Positions 1-7,122 of a DNA stretch of 64,000 nucleotides are shown here, one piece after another (within the stretch, counting starts at the first letter, position 1; the number at the start of each line of letters is the position of its first letter). Below the pieces are notes generated by a model that made no database searches, was not told the origin of the DNA, and saw only the letters and a list, made by a program, of their open reading frames with translations. The position numbers were made by a program, and so were the translations under genes. Source of the stretch: Natronomonas aquatica (GTDB lineage: Archaea > Halobacteriota > Halobacteria > Halobacteriales > Haloarculaceae); NCBI RefSeq assembly GCF_024449025.1, contig NZ_JAHLKM010000005.1:49605-113604 (forward strand). Reading direction: 5' to 3'.

Positions 1-121
1 GGATGCACCCAAAACAGGGTGCAGTCGACGGTTTGCCCCGATATAATATCAATCTTCCGGCCGAGGGCGTCGGGGGTCCTATCCCGTCGCTGTCACCGAG
101 AGCGTTCCTCGCCGGTAAGCC

Positions 122-128
122 TATATAA
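122..128 (+). promoter_or_regulatory. TATA box of the rimI-like gene
   Basis: TATATAA lies with its centre about 26 bp before the GTG at 151. That is the usual haloarchaeal spacing for a leaderless transcript beginning at the start codon. This spacing is the main reason for choosing the GTG at 151 over the upstream in-frame ATG at 19. Confidence 0.7.
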
Positions 129-150
129 GCGACAGCACAACGGTCGGGTC

Positions 151-612
151 GTGACGGCCGCCGAACCGCGGACGGACCTCGAGATCAGGGCGGTCACCCG
201 GGCTGACCTCCTCGAAGTCTTCCGCATCGAGAGGCGATCCTTCGACCAGCCGTGGCCCTACGCGGCGTTCGAGCGGTTTCTCGGTTCGACTGGGTTTCTG
301 GTCGCCGAGGACGACGCCGTCGTCGGCTACGTCGTCGCCGACACGGTCGACCGCGACGGTGCCCGGATCGGCCACATAAAGGATCTCGCCGTGGCGCCGT
401 CCCGACGGCGCGAGGGGATCGGTCGGCAGCTCCTCTCGGAGGCGATCGTGGCCCTGGCGACGGTCGGCGTCGCCCGGGCCAGACTCGAGGTCCGGGCGAG
501 CAACCGGGCGGCACAGTCGCTGTACGAAGCGTTCGGGTTCGAGTCCCACCACGTCCGGCCGGGCTATTACGACGACGGCGAGGACGCCTACGTGATGGTC
601 CGGAAGCCGTGA
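151..612 (+). CDS. rimI: GNAT N-acetyltransferase, RimI-like (ribosomal-protein alanine acetyltransferase family)
   Basis: This is a 153-residue protein with a complete GNAT fold, expected to transfer acetyl from acetyl-CoA to protein N-termini. The acetyl-CoA-binding loop RRREGIGRQL is at about residues 85-94. It is followed by the typical RimI segment LEVRASNRAAQSLYEAFGF (about 112-130) and the late YY pair near residue 140. The reading frame is open back to an ATG at 19, but those extra 44 residues are unlike GNAT proteins, and the TATA box at 122-128 points to the GTG at 151. It ends 7 bp from the convergent DUF309 gene. The family is clear; the exact substrate (ribosomal protein or a wider set of N-termini) is inferred from similarity to archaeal RimI/Ard1. 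Confidence 0.85.
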   Translation: MTAAEPRTDLEIRAVTRADLLEVFRIERRSFDQPWPYAAFERFLGSTGFLVAEDDAVVGYVVADTVDRDGARIGHIKDLAVAPSRRREGIGRQLLSEAIVALATVGVARARLEVRASNRAAQSLYEAFGFESHHVRPGYYDDGEDAYVMVRKP

Positions 613-619
613 ATCCGGG

Positions 620-1204
620 TCAGAACAGTCCCTCGACGTCCGCGTCCCGCATCCGTCGGCGTTCGACGTGTTCGTTCAGGCGCTGTCGGACGATCGGATC
701 GTCCCGTCGGAGGTAATCCAGCGTCAGCGTCACCAGAGGGCTCGTCCCGTTGTCCGCCTCGAGATCGGCGTTGGCGTACTCGACGGCCGCCAGCACGGTC
801 TCGTCGTCCCGCGTCTCCGCGAGCGCCCGGGCGGCCGTCCCGGCGGCGGGAAACCGGAGGTCCCCGACGGTGACGACTTCGCCGTCGATCCGGAGCTCCG
901 GCGGCTCTTCGTGTGTCCCGAGGTCCGGGTCGGCAGCCAGCCGATCGAGCCACGCCGAGAGCGCCCCGGTGTCGACTTCCCCACAGCTGTTCAGATATCC
1001 GACGGCGCTCTCGGCCAACCCGGCCGCACCGGACCGGTTTCCGGCCTTCGATTTATAAACGGCGGCGGTCGCCTGGATCAACCCCTGTAGACAGTCCTCG
1101 CGCTCGCCGGCCGGGTCCTCGAGCCACCGCTCCTCGAGCGGTTCGTGGGCCGCGAGGTAATGGCCCGCGTTGTAGAGGGCGATCCCGGCACGGATCCGCT
1201 CCAT
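620..1204 (-). CDS. DUF309 family protein
   Basis: This 194-residue protein has the DUF309 signature near its N-terminus: YNAGHYLAAHEPLEERW (about residues 11-27), with the His-x3-Glu-x2-Trp core. It is followed by a helix rich in Gln, Ala and Lys (LQGLIQATAAVYKSKAGN). DUF309 proteins are small, all-helical and of unknown function; the conserved H/E residues suggest a metal or ligand pocket, but that is inference. The ATG at 1204 was chosen because the conserved domain starts directly after it; an upstream GTG at 1231 would add nine unconserved residues. It is convergent with the rimI-like gene and divergent from the kinase-like gene at 1387. Confidence 0.75.
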   Translation of the reverse strand: MERIRAGIALYNAGHYLAAHEPLEERWLEDPAGEREDCLQGLIQATAAVYKSKAGNRSGAAGLAESAVGYLNSCGEVDTGALSAWLDRLAADPDLGTHEEPPELRIDGEVVTVGDLRFPAAGTAARALAETRDDETVLAAVEYANADLEADNGTSPLVTLTLDYLRRDDPIVRQRLNEHVERRRMRDADVEGLF

Positions 1205-1386
1205 ACGGACAGATTGGACTCGGACCCGCATAACTCCCCGGCCTCGTGTTCGTATCGGCGACTGTGTCCCGATGTCGGCACAGCGGTGAACAACTATACG
1301 TATCCGGACAGTTTACACGAGCGAATGGTACTATCTCGTCTCGCCGCCGGCCGGGACGGTAGAACCGGACCCCGGCGGCGCGAGGG

Positions 1387-2976
1387 GTGGTGACCGTGGG
1401 CCCCGTCAGAGGCTCGAAGCGGATCGTCCATCCCGGCGGGCTCGCGGTCGCACTCGTCGGGTTCGGCATCACCCGGTTCGTAGTCGCCGGGACCGTCCAG
1501 AGTCGGGCGATGCTTCCCTTCGTGGTCGCCGTCGTGCCGCTCGTCGTCGGACTCGCGTTTACCATCTACGGGGTGATCCTGGCGATCGGCGATCTCTCGG
1601 CGGCGTACATAAACACCGTCGTCCGCTGGACGTTTCTCGGCGTATCGGCGATGGCCGCCGTGCTCGGGCTGACGGCGCTCGGCGCGCCGGGCGACGTCGC
1701 CAGCGGGCTGGCGATGCTCCAGGGGTCCCAGCTTCTGGTATCGAACACGCTCCTCGGAGGGGCGGTCGGCGGCGCGCTCACCGGCGACCGCGCGGGACGG
1801 AACCGCCGACACCGAAACGAGATCGAACTCCAGGCGGAGCTGGCGCTCATCGCCAACGGCCTCCTCCGGCACGAGGTGCTCAACGCGACGGCGATCATCG
1901 ACGGCTACGCCTCGCTGTTCGACGAGGACGCGCCGCGGGACTCCGACGTGGCGGCGATCCGGACGGCGACGGACCGGATCGAAACGACGGTCGCCGACGT
2001 CGGCGAGGTCGGCCGCCCCCGTGACGAGGACTCGTTCAGAGCGGTCGCGCTCGGACCCCTCCTCGAGGAGGAAACCGACGCGCTCGAAGCGCACTACCCG
2101 GCGGCGACGTTCAGCTACACGGCGCCGGAGACGGACGCACAGGTACTCGCCGATCAGCGGCTACGATTGTTAGTCCGCAAGCTCCTCGAGACCGTCGCCG
2201 CCCGGAACGAGGAGACGTCGGTCACGGTGGAGGTGACCGTGGAGCCGTACAGCGTTTCGCTCTCGGTCACGGCCGACACCGGGACGGCAGCCGATATCGA
2301 CGCGTCGACGGAGGACGATCCGGCGGTCGGGTTCGATCGCCGCATCGTCGAGTTGCTGTCGGACTATTATGCGGGCGGTCTCGAGATCCGATCCGCCGCC
2401 AGCCCGGCCGAGAGCCCGGTATCGGCGGCGCTCACGCTGCCGCGAGCCACGGGCGAGCGGACCGCCGCCGGACGGTTCGGGGTCGCCAGCCCGGGACTCG
2501 GGGGCGCGATCGGGGCGGGCGTCGTCGCCGGCGTCGTGATGGGGATACTGTCGGACGCACTCACCGGATTGCTCCCCATAATCGGCAGCCTGTACGGCGT
2601 TTCGGACCCGCTCGTCGGCTGGATCACTCACCTGTTCCACAGCGTGGTCTTTGCGTTACTCTTCGCCGGCGGCTACACGCATCTCCGCGAGGGCCGTCCG
2701 AACGGGACGGCACTGACAGGGGGACTGTTCGGCGCCGGGTGGGGGGTCGTCCTGTGGCTCGTCGCTGCCGGCCTCATCATGCCGGTCTGGCTCCGGCTGG
2801 TGGGCGTCCAGGCGACCCTGCCGAACCTGACCGCTGTCGGGCTGTTCACACACGCCGTCTGGGGTGTCGTTCTCGGGGGCGGCTACGTGTGGCTACGCCG
2901 GCGGCTCGAGGCCAGCAGGCGCTGGGATCGCCTCGAAGAGATGGCCGGACAGCGAGTCGGCCGGGTGCTCGGGTAG
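1387..2976 (+). CDS. Histidine-kinase-like membrane protein with extra C-terminal membrane domain
   Basis: The product is about 529 residues with three parts. An N-terminal block (about 15-140) has four hydrophobic segments. A cytoplasmic part (about 150-360) contains a histidine-kinase dimerization-like helix, LLRHEVLNATAIIDGYASLF (His at about 161), followed by a degenerate ATPase-like region without clear N, G1 or G2 boxes. The C-terminal block (about 370-510) has at least four further membrane segments rich in Gly and ends in a basic tail. The His-phospho-acceptor-like motif is visible, but I cannot find an ATP-binding box, so kinase activity is doubtful. The start is one of GTG 1387, 1390 or 1396. 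It may be a sensor or scaffold; no cognate regulator lies nearby. Confidence 0.65.
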   Translation: MVTVGPVRGSKRIVHPGGLAVALVGFGITRFVVAGTVQSRAMLPFVVAVVPLVVGLAFTIYGVILAIGDLSAAYINTVVRWTFLGVSAMAAVLGLTALGAPGDVASGLAMLQGSQLLVSNTLLGGAVGGALTGDRAGRNRRHRNEIELQAELALIANGLLRHEVLNATAIIDGYASLFDEDAPRDSDVAAIRTATDRIETTVADVGEVGRPRDEDSFRAVALGPLLEEETDALEAHYPAATFSYTAPETDAQVLADQRLRLLVRKLLETVAARNEETSVTVEVTVEPYSVSLSVTADTGTAADIDASTEDDPAVGFDRRIVELLSDYYAGGLEIRSAASPAESPVSAALTLPRATGERTAAGRFGVASPGLGGAIGAGVVAGVVMGILSDALTGLLPIIGSLYGVSDPLVGWITHLFHSVVFALLFAGGYTHLREGRPNGTALTGGLFGAGWGVVLWLVAAGLIMPVWLRLVGVQATLPNLTAVGLFTHAVWGVVLGGGYVWLRRRLEASRRWDRLEEMAGQRVGRVLG

Positions 2977-3065
2977 TTCCGGCTTCCCGGAAGACGCCCC
3001 GTATCGGCCGGGGATCGGTCCCCGTGATCGACGCTGTTTTGTCCGTAGTTGACGAGGGACTATCC

Positions 3066-3476
3066 ATGTCCGAGTACACCTTCGAGACGTCGTTCGATCC
3101 GCGGTTCACCGACCTGGACGTGAACGGCCACGTGAACCAGGCCACGTACCTGAGCTATCTCGAACACGCCCGGACGAAGTACTGGGAGGAAGTGATCGGG
3201 ATCCGCCACGACCGCACGCCGGTCGCGATCGTCCGCCAGGAGATCGAATACAAGGCGCCGATCCTCATCGACCAGGAGGTCACCGTCGCCCAGCGCATCG
3301 TCGATCTCGGCCGAACGAGCATGGAGATCGAGTACGAGATCCGCGCCGACGGGGCCGTGGCGGCGACGGCCGAGGTGGTACTGCTGGCGATCGATCGGGA
3401 GACCCAGGAAGCGGTCCCGATCCCGCCGGAATGGCGCGAACCGATGGAAGCCCACGAGGGGCTCGGCGGGGAGTGA
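3066..3476 (+). CDS. Acyl-CoA thioesterase, hot-dog fold (4HBT family)
   Basis: This 136-residue protein matches the 4-hydroxybenzoyl-CoA thioesterase/YbgC type. The active-site region is FTDLDVNGHVNQATYLSYLEHA (about 14-35), with the DxNGHVN core around Asp18. The later stretch YEIRADGAVAATAEVVLLAID is the long central strand of the hot-dog fold. Such enzymes hydrolyse acyl-CoA esters in the cytoplasm; the acyl chain cannot be told from sequence. The ATG at 3066 gives the normal family length, whereas the frame upstream is open but lacks any matching domain. It stands alone, 89 bp after the kinase-like gene. Confidence 0.85.
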   Translation: MSEYTFETSFDPRFTDLDVNGHVNQATYLSYLEHARTKYWEEVIGIRHDRTPVAIVRQEIEYKAPILIDQEVTVAQRIVDLGRTSMEIEYEIRADGAVAATAEVVLLAIDRETQEAVPIPPEWREPMEAHEGLGGE

Positions 3477-3679
3477 GTTCGCGTACGATCGGCGTACGGA
3501 ACGTTCGAAGGGTGTTCAAGACGGGAACGTGCGGCTGACCGAAGGGCGCCCCCGGAACGCGAGCGGCGACGCTTGGGGTACGGATCCCGAAGTTCGGGGA
3601 TATTGGCCGCGGTCGAGTTCCGAACGGTCGACGGATGGGACTTCAAAACACCGGGAAGGGATGAGATCCCGGTGGGATC

Positions 3680-3707
3680 GTAACGTTACGTCACACGATG
3701 TAACGTT
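3680..3707. promoter_or_regulatory. Palindromic TAACGTT repeats
   Basis: The perfect 10-bp palindrome GTAACGTTAC (3680-3689) is followed 11 bp later by a further TAACGTT (3701-3707). Together they form an inverted pair ACGTTAC...GTAACGT. This looks like an operator for a dimeric regulator, but there is no adjacent gene it clearly controls. Confidence 0.3.
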
Positions 3708-3791
3708 CAAGCTTCCAGGCTGGGGGGTGGGGTACCGTACCGGTGGGTCTGGAAGCTGTCCGTTGTTAAGGTGTATTACTCAAAGATCGTT

Positions 3792-3806
3792 TGGCATGCT
3801 ATGCCA
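3792..3806. promoter_or_regulatory. Inverted repeat TGGCAT-GCT-ATGCCA beside a TATA-like box
   Basis: The 6-bp arms are perfect, separated by 3 bp. TTTATA follows at 3812-3817. This arrangement resembles an operator just upstream of a haloarchaeal promoter, yet no credible coding sequence starts downstream before the antisense tRNA-Arg. It could drive a short RNA. Confidence 0.3.
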
Positions 3807-3975
3807 TGTCATTTATACCGAGGTACTTCGGATTACACCGTCGTTTTTCGCCGTACACGTTCCCGATCGCGGTATGAGGCGTGACATCCTCCACGCCGAT
3901 CGGCTCGGCTTCGGGAACGGTTTCCAGACTCGGGATCGTGCAATGCAACAGCCGGACGGCGGCGAAAACAATTAC

Positions 3976-4047
3976 GTCCGGACGGAGATTTGAACTCCGG
4001 TCCCTGGCTCCGCAAGCCAAGAGGATAGTCCACTACCCTACCCGGAC
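3976..4047 (-). tRNA. tRNA-Arg (anticodon GCG)
   Basis: On the minus strand the 72-nt sequence folds as a cloverleaf. The acceptor stem is GTCCGGG paired with the 3' GTCCGGAC end (one mismatch or wobble region). The anticodon stem-loop is TTGGC-TTGCGGA-GCCAG, with GCG at positions 34-36. The T-arm is CCGGAGTTCAAATCTCCG. GCG reads CGC, so this is tRNA-Arg. No CCA is encoded. A TATA-like CCTATACG lies about 25-30 bp upstream, at 4070-4077 on the same strand. Confidence 0.9.
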
Positions 4048-4210
4048 TCCTTTCTCTCTAATCCGGTTCGACGTATAGGGGTTACGGTTCCCCCGACCGA
4101 GGGTATTTATCCGAAGCCGGAACCACGACGCGTATGTCACGTCGACACCGACACGAACCGCGCCGACACCGACAACGCTTTTCCGGAGGCGGTGTTTGCT
4201 CTCCGTAGCA

Positions 4211-5614
4211 ATGGGCGCCATCGAGGAGATATACGCGGATCTCGACGCCGACGTCTCCGAGGAGGAGTTCCGGGAGGCCGTCGAGGAGAAAATCGAACAG
4301 ATGGGCGGGCTGGCGGACGAGGAGACCGCCGCGATGCTCATCGCTCACGAACTCGACGGCGGGGAGGTCGAGACGATCGCCGACATCGAACCCGGCCTAG
4401 AGGAGGTGAAGTTCCTCGGCAAGGTGACGAGCGTGGGGGAACTTCGGACCTTCGAACGTGACGACGACGGGGAAGGCCACGTGTTGAACCTCGACGTCGC
4501 CGACGAGTCCGGGTCGGTCCGGGTCGCGGTGTGGGGCGAGGACGCCGTCGCGGCAGAGGAAGAGATCAAGGCCGGCGACGTCTTCCGTATCAAAGGCCGG
4601 CCGAAGGACGGTTACAACGGGATCGAGGTCAGTGCCGATCGGCTCGAACCCGACGATGAGGCCGACATCGAGGTCGAGATCGGCGGCCGCGTCACCGCCG
4701 GCTCGCTGTCGATGGGGCAATCGGACGTGACCCTCCGGGGGGTCGTCCTCGATACCGGGTCGGTCCGGACGTTCGATCGGGACGACGGCAGCGAGGGGCG
4801 GGTCTCGAACCTGACGCTGGGCGACGAGACCGGGCGGGTTCGCGTCACGCTGTGGGACGATCGGGCCGAGCGGGCCGAACAGCTCACCGCGGGGCAAAGC
4901 GTCGAGATCGTCGACGGCTACGTCCGTGAGCGCGACGGCAGCCTCGAGTTGCACGTCGGCGAGCGCAGTGGGATCGACGAACTCGAAGAGTCGGTCGAGT
5001 TCGCCCCCGACGCCGACCCCATCGCCGACGTCGAGATCGGCGAGACGGTCGACATCTCGGGGGTCGTCCGGTCGGCGGATCCGAAACGGACCTTCGATCG
5101 GGACGACGGCAGCGAGGGACAGGTCCGGAACGTCCGCGTCCAGGACCGGACCGACGACATCCGGGTCGCGCTGTGGGGCGAGAAAGCCGATACGGATCTC
5201 GGCCCGGGCGACGAGGTGTTCTGTGCCGACGTCGAGATCCAGGAGGGCTGGCAGGACGACCTCGAGGCCTCCGCCGGCTGGCGCTCGACGGTCGTCGTTC
5301 TCGACGGCGCCGAGCCCGATCGTGGCGGCGACTCGGCCGGACTGGATCAGTTCACCGACGGGGCATCCGGAAACGGCGCCGGAACGGAAGCGGCCTCGGG
5401 GGACGAAAACGACGGAGGGGAAACCGAGAACACGGCCGGGGGCGAAGTCGAGACGTTCACCGGGACCGTCGTCCAACCGGGGGATCCGGTCATCCTCGAC
5501 AGCGGCGACGAGACGGTCCACGTCGAGACCGACGCCGACGTCCACCTCGGACAGGAGGTCACCGTCCGGGGCCGACGGGACGGCGAGACGTTCCGCGCCG
5601 AGGACGTCTTCTAG
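4211..5614 (+). CDS. rpa2: Single-stranded DNA-binding protein, replication protein A (Rpa2 type)
   Basis: This 467-residue protein is built of three tandem OB folds (about residues 62-150, 160-258 and 270-375), each carrying the shared block RTF-x-RDD-x-x-EG followed by a VRVALW-type strand. An acidic, Gly/Glu-rich linker (about 380-400) and a short fourth OB-like segment complete it. No zinc finger is visible, unlike some archaeal RPAs. Such proteins coat single-stranded DNA during replication, repair and recombination. The ATG at 4211 fits the conserved helical start MGAIEEIYADLDADVSEEEF. Its position just before histone, deacetylase and CCA genes matches the order I recall for the haloarchaeal rpa2 locus. 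That order and the OB count support the name, but it rests on recall rather than a search. Confidence 0.85.
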   Translation: MGAIEEIYADLDADVSEEEFREAVEEKIEQMGGLADEETAAMLIAHELDGGEVETIADIEPGLEEVKFLGKVTSVGELRTFERDDDGEGHVLNLDVADESGSVRVAVWGEDAVAAEEEIKAGDVFRIKGRPKDGYNGIEVSADRLEPDDEADIEVEIGGRVTAGSLSMGQSDVTLRGVVLDTGSVRTFDRDDGSEGRVSNLTLGDETGRVRVTLWDDRAERAEQLTAGQSVEIVDGYVRERDGSLELHVGERSGIDELEESVEFAPDADPIADVEIGETVDISGVVRSADPKRTFDRDDGSEGQVRNVRVQDRTDDIRVALWGEKADTDLGPGDEVFCADVEIQEGWQDDLEASAGWRSTVVVLDGAEPDRGGDSAGLDQFTDGASGNGAGTEAASGDENDGGETENTAGGEVETFTGTVVQPGDPVILDSGDETVHVETDADVHLGQEVTVRGRRDGETFRAEDVF

Positions 5615-5664
5615 TTCGGGACGGCCTCGCAAAGATTAAGGCCGACTCGGCCCCCGTTGGGTGT

Positions 5665-6102
5665 ATGAGCGTCGAGTTACCGTTCGCCCCCGTCGATACG
5701 GTTATCCGGCGGAACGCCGGGGAGTTGCGGGTCAGTGCCGGAGCAGCCGAAGAACTCGCCCGCCGGATCCAAACGCGTGGGGCGGCGCTCGCCGCCGGGG
5801 CGGCCGAAACGGCGACGGCCGACGGCCGCAAGACGCTGATGGCGGCGGACTTCGACGCCGACACGATCGACAAGGACGAACTCGAGTTGCCGGTCGCCCC
5901 CGTCGATCGGATCGCCAGACTCGACATCGACGACCGATACCGGGTGTCGATGGACGCCCGGATCGCGCTCGCGAACGAACTCGAATCGTACGCAGACGCC
6001 GTCTCAACCGCTGCCGCGATCCTCGCACGGCACGCGGACCGCCGGACGATCAAGGCGGAGGACATCGAGACGTACTACGAACTCGAACCGTACTTCGAAT
6101 GA
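5665..6102 (+). CDS. hstA: Archaeal histone, tandem double histone fold
   Basis: The 145-residue protein carries two histone folds in one chain, the haloarchaeal arrangement. The first fold is about residues 1-66 (LPFAPVDTVIRRN start, then helix SAGAAEELARRI). The second is about 74-145 (LPVAPVDRIARLD start, then MDARIALANELESYA and ending RRTIKAEDIETYYE). The protein is acidic, as in other halophiles. Such proteins bind and wrap DNA or act as global regulators. The ATG at 5665 is preceded by a TTAAGG element near 5636 that could serve as a promoter. Its last codons overlap the start of the next gene (ATGA at 6099-6102), so histone and deacetylase are probably translated together. Confidence 0.95.
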   Translation: MSVELPFAPVDTVIRRNAGELRVSAGAAEELARRIQTRGAALAAGAAETATADGRKTLMAADFDADTIDKDELELPVAPVDRIARLDIDDRYRVSMDARIALANELESYADAVSTAAAILARHADRRTIKAEDIETYYELEPYFE

Positions 6103-7109
6103 GGTTCGGATATCGCGAGGTCTGCCTGGAACACGATACCGGCCCCCGTCACCCCGAGAACGCCGACCGCCTTCGGGCGATCAGACAGGCGCTCTCGAAG
6201 CGACACGGCGTCGCGTATCGCGAGGGCGAACCCGCGAGCAGGGCGGCGATCGAGGCGGTACACGACGCCGACTACGTCGACGACGTCGAGGCGTTCTGTG
6301 CCGACGGGGGCGGCACCTGGGATGCCGACACCGTCGCCGTCGAGGAGACGTGGGACGCGGCGCTCGCGGCCGCCGGACTGGCCTGCTGGGCCGTCGAGGC
6401 GGCGATCGACGGCGCCGACGGGCGGGCGACCCCCTTCTCGATCGGTCGCCCGCCGGGACACCACGCGGAGATCGACGAGGCGATGGGGTTTTGCTTTTTC
6501 AACAACGCCGCGGTCGCGGCCCAGCGAGCGATCGACCGGGCGGATTCGGGCGTCGATCGGGCCGTCGTCTTCGATTGGGACGTCCATCACGGCAACGGGA
6601 CACAGGACATCTTCTACGACCACGAGGACGTCTACTACGCCTCCATCCACGAACAGGGGCTGTTCCCCGGAACCGGCGACGTCCTCGAAACCGGCGGCCC
6701 GAACGCCAGGAAGACGATCCTCAACGCGCCGCTTCCGGGCGGCAGCGGCGACGAGGAGTACGCGGCGTTCGTCGACGACCTCCTCGATCCGGCGATGGAG
6801 CGGTTCGATCCCGACATTTTCGTGGTCAGCGCCGGGTTCGACGCCCACCGCAACGACCCGATCTCGCGGATGCGCGTCTCGACGGAGGGGTACGGCCACC
6901 TGACGAGCCGGGTTCGGGCGATCGCCGACCGCCACGACGCCCCCCTCGCGTTCGTCCTCGAAGGGGGGTACGGCCTCGATTCGCTGTCCGAGTCGGTCGG
7001 GATGGTACACGAAGTGTTCGACGGCCGCGAACCGGTCGCCCCCGACGAGGAGGTCAGTTCGAAAGCCGGACGCGTCCTCAGCGACGTCCGGGACGCCCAC
7101 GATCTCTGA
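6099..7109 (+). CDS. hdaI: Histone deacetylase family protein (HdaI-like)
   Basis: This 336-residue protein is a zinc-dependent deacetylase of the arginase/deacetylase fold. It shows GRPPGHHAEIDEAMGFCFFNN (about 117-136, active-site His121/122), DWDVHHGNGTQDIF (zinc ligands Asp161 and His163) and SAGFDAHRNDP (zinc ligand Asp248). The C-terminal ALFVLEGGYG-type segment (FVLEGGYGLD) with the transition-state region is present, so the enzyme looks intact. Family members remove acetyl groups from lysines or polyamines. The start ATG overlaps the histone stop by 4 bp, which suggests the histone or other chromatin proteins as substrate, but archaeal histones lack long acetylatable tails, so this remains inference. 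Confidence 0.92.
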   Translation: MRFGYREVCLEHDTGPRHPENADRLRAIRQALSKRHGVAYREGEPASRAAIEAVHDADYVDDVEAFCADGGGTWDADTVAVEETWDAALAAAGLACWAVEAAIDGADGRATPFSIGRPPGHHAEIDEAMGFCFFNNAAVAAQRAIDRADSGVDRAVVFDWDVHHGNGTQDIFYDHEDVYYASIHEQGLFPGTGDVLETGGPNARKTILNAPLPGGSGDEEYAAFVDDLLDPAMERFDPDIFVVSAGFDAHRNDPISRMRVSTEGYGHLTSRVRAIADRHDAPLAFVLEGGYGLDSLSESVGMVHEVFDGREPVAPDEEVSSKAGRVLSDVRDAHDL

Positions 7110-7122
7110 GACGCATCGACGG

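Larger units (their letters stand above)
3477..3975. other. Gene-free 500-bp stretch with palindromes
   Basis: I see no convincing gene here on either strand. Long open frames exist but show no recognisable domain. It holds two sets of short palindromes (listed separately) and an imperfect inverted repeat, CTTCCAG at 3712-3718 matching CTGGAAG near 3749-3755. A TATA-like TTTATA at 3812-3817 has no obvious gene after it. Local AT content is higher than in the flanking genes. Confidence 0.5.

Noticed and set aside
3885-3900. Insertion-element right end (GACATCCTCC)
   Set aside because: The word matches, but there is no hairpin or tnpB scrap beside it, so it is likely chance.
3529-3993. A 154-codon plus-strand frame before tRNA-Arg
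   Set aside because: It has no domain, runs over palindromes and antisense to the tRNA, and has irregular composition.
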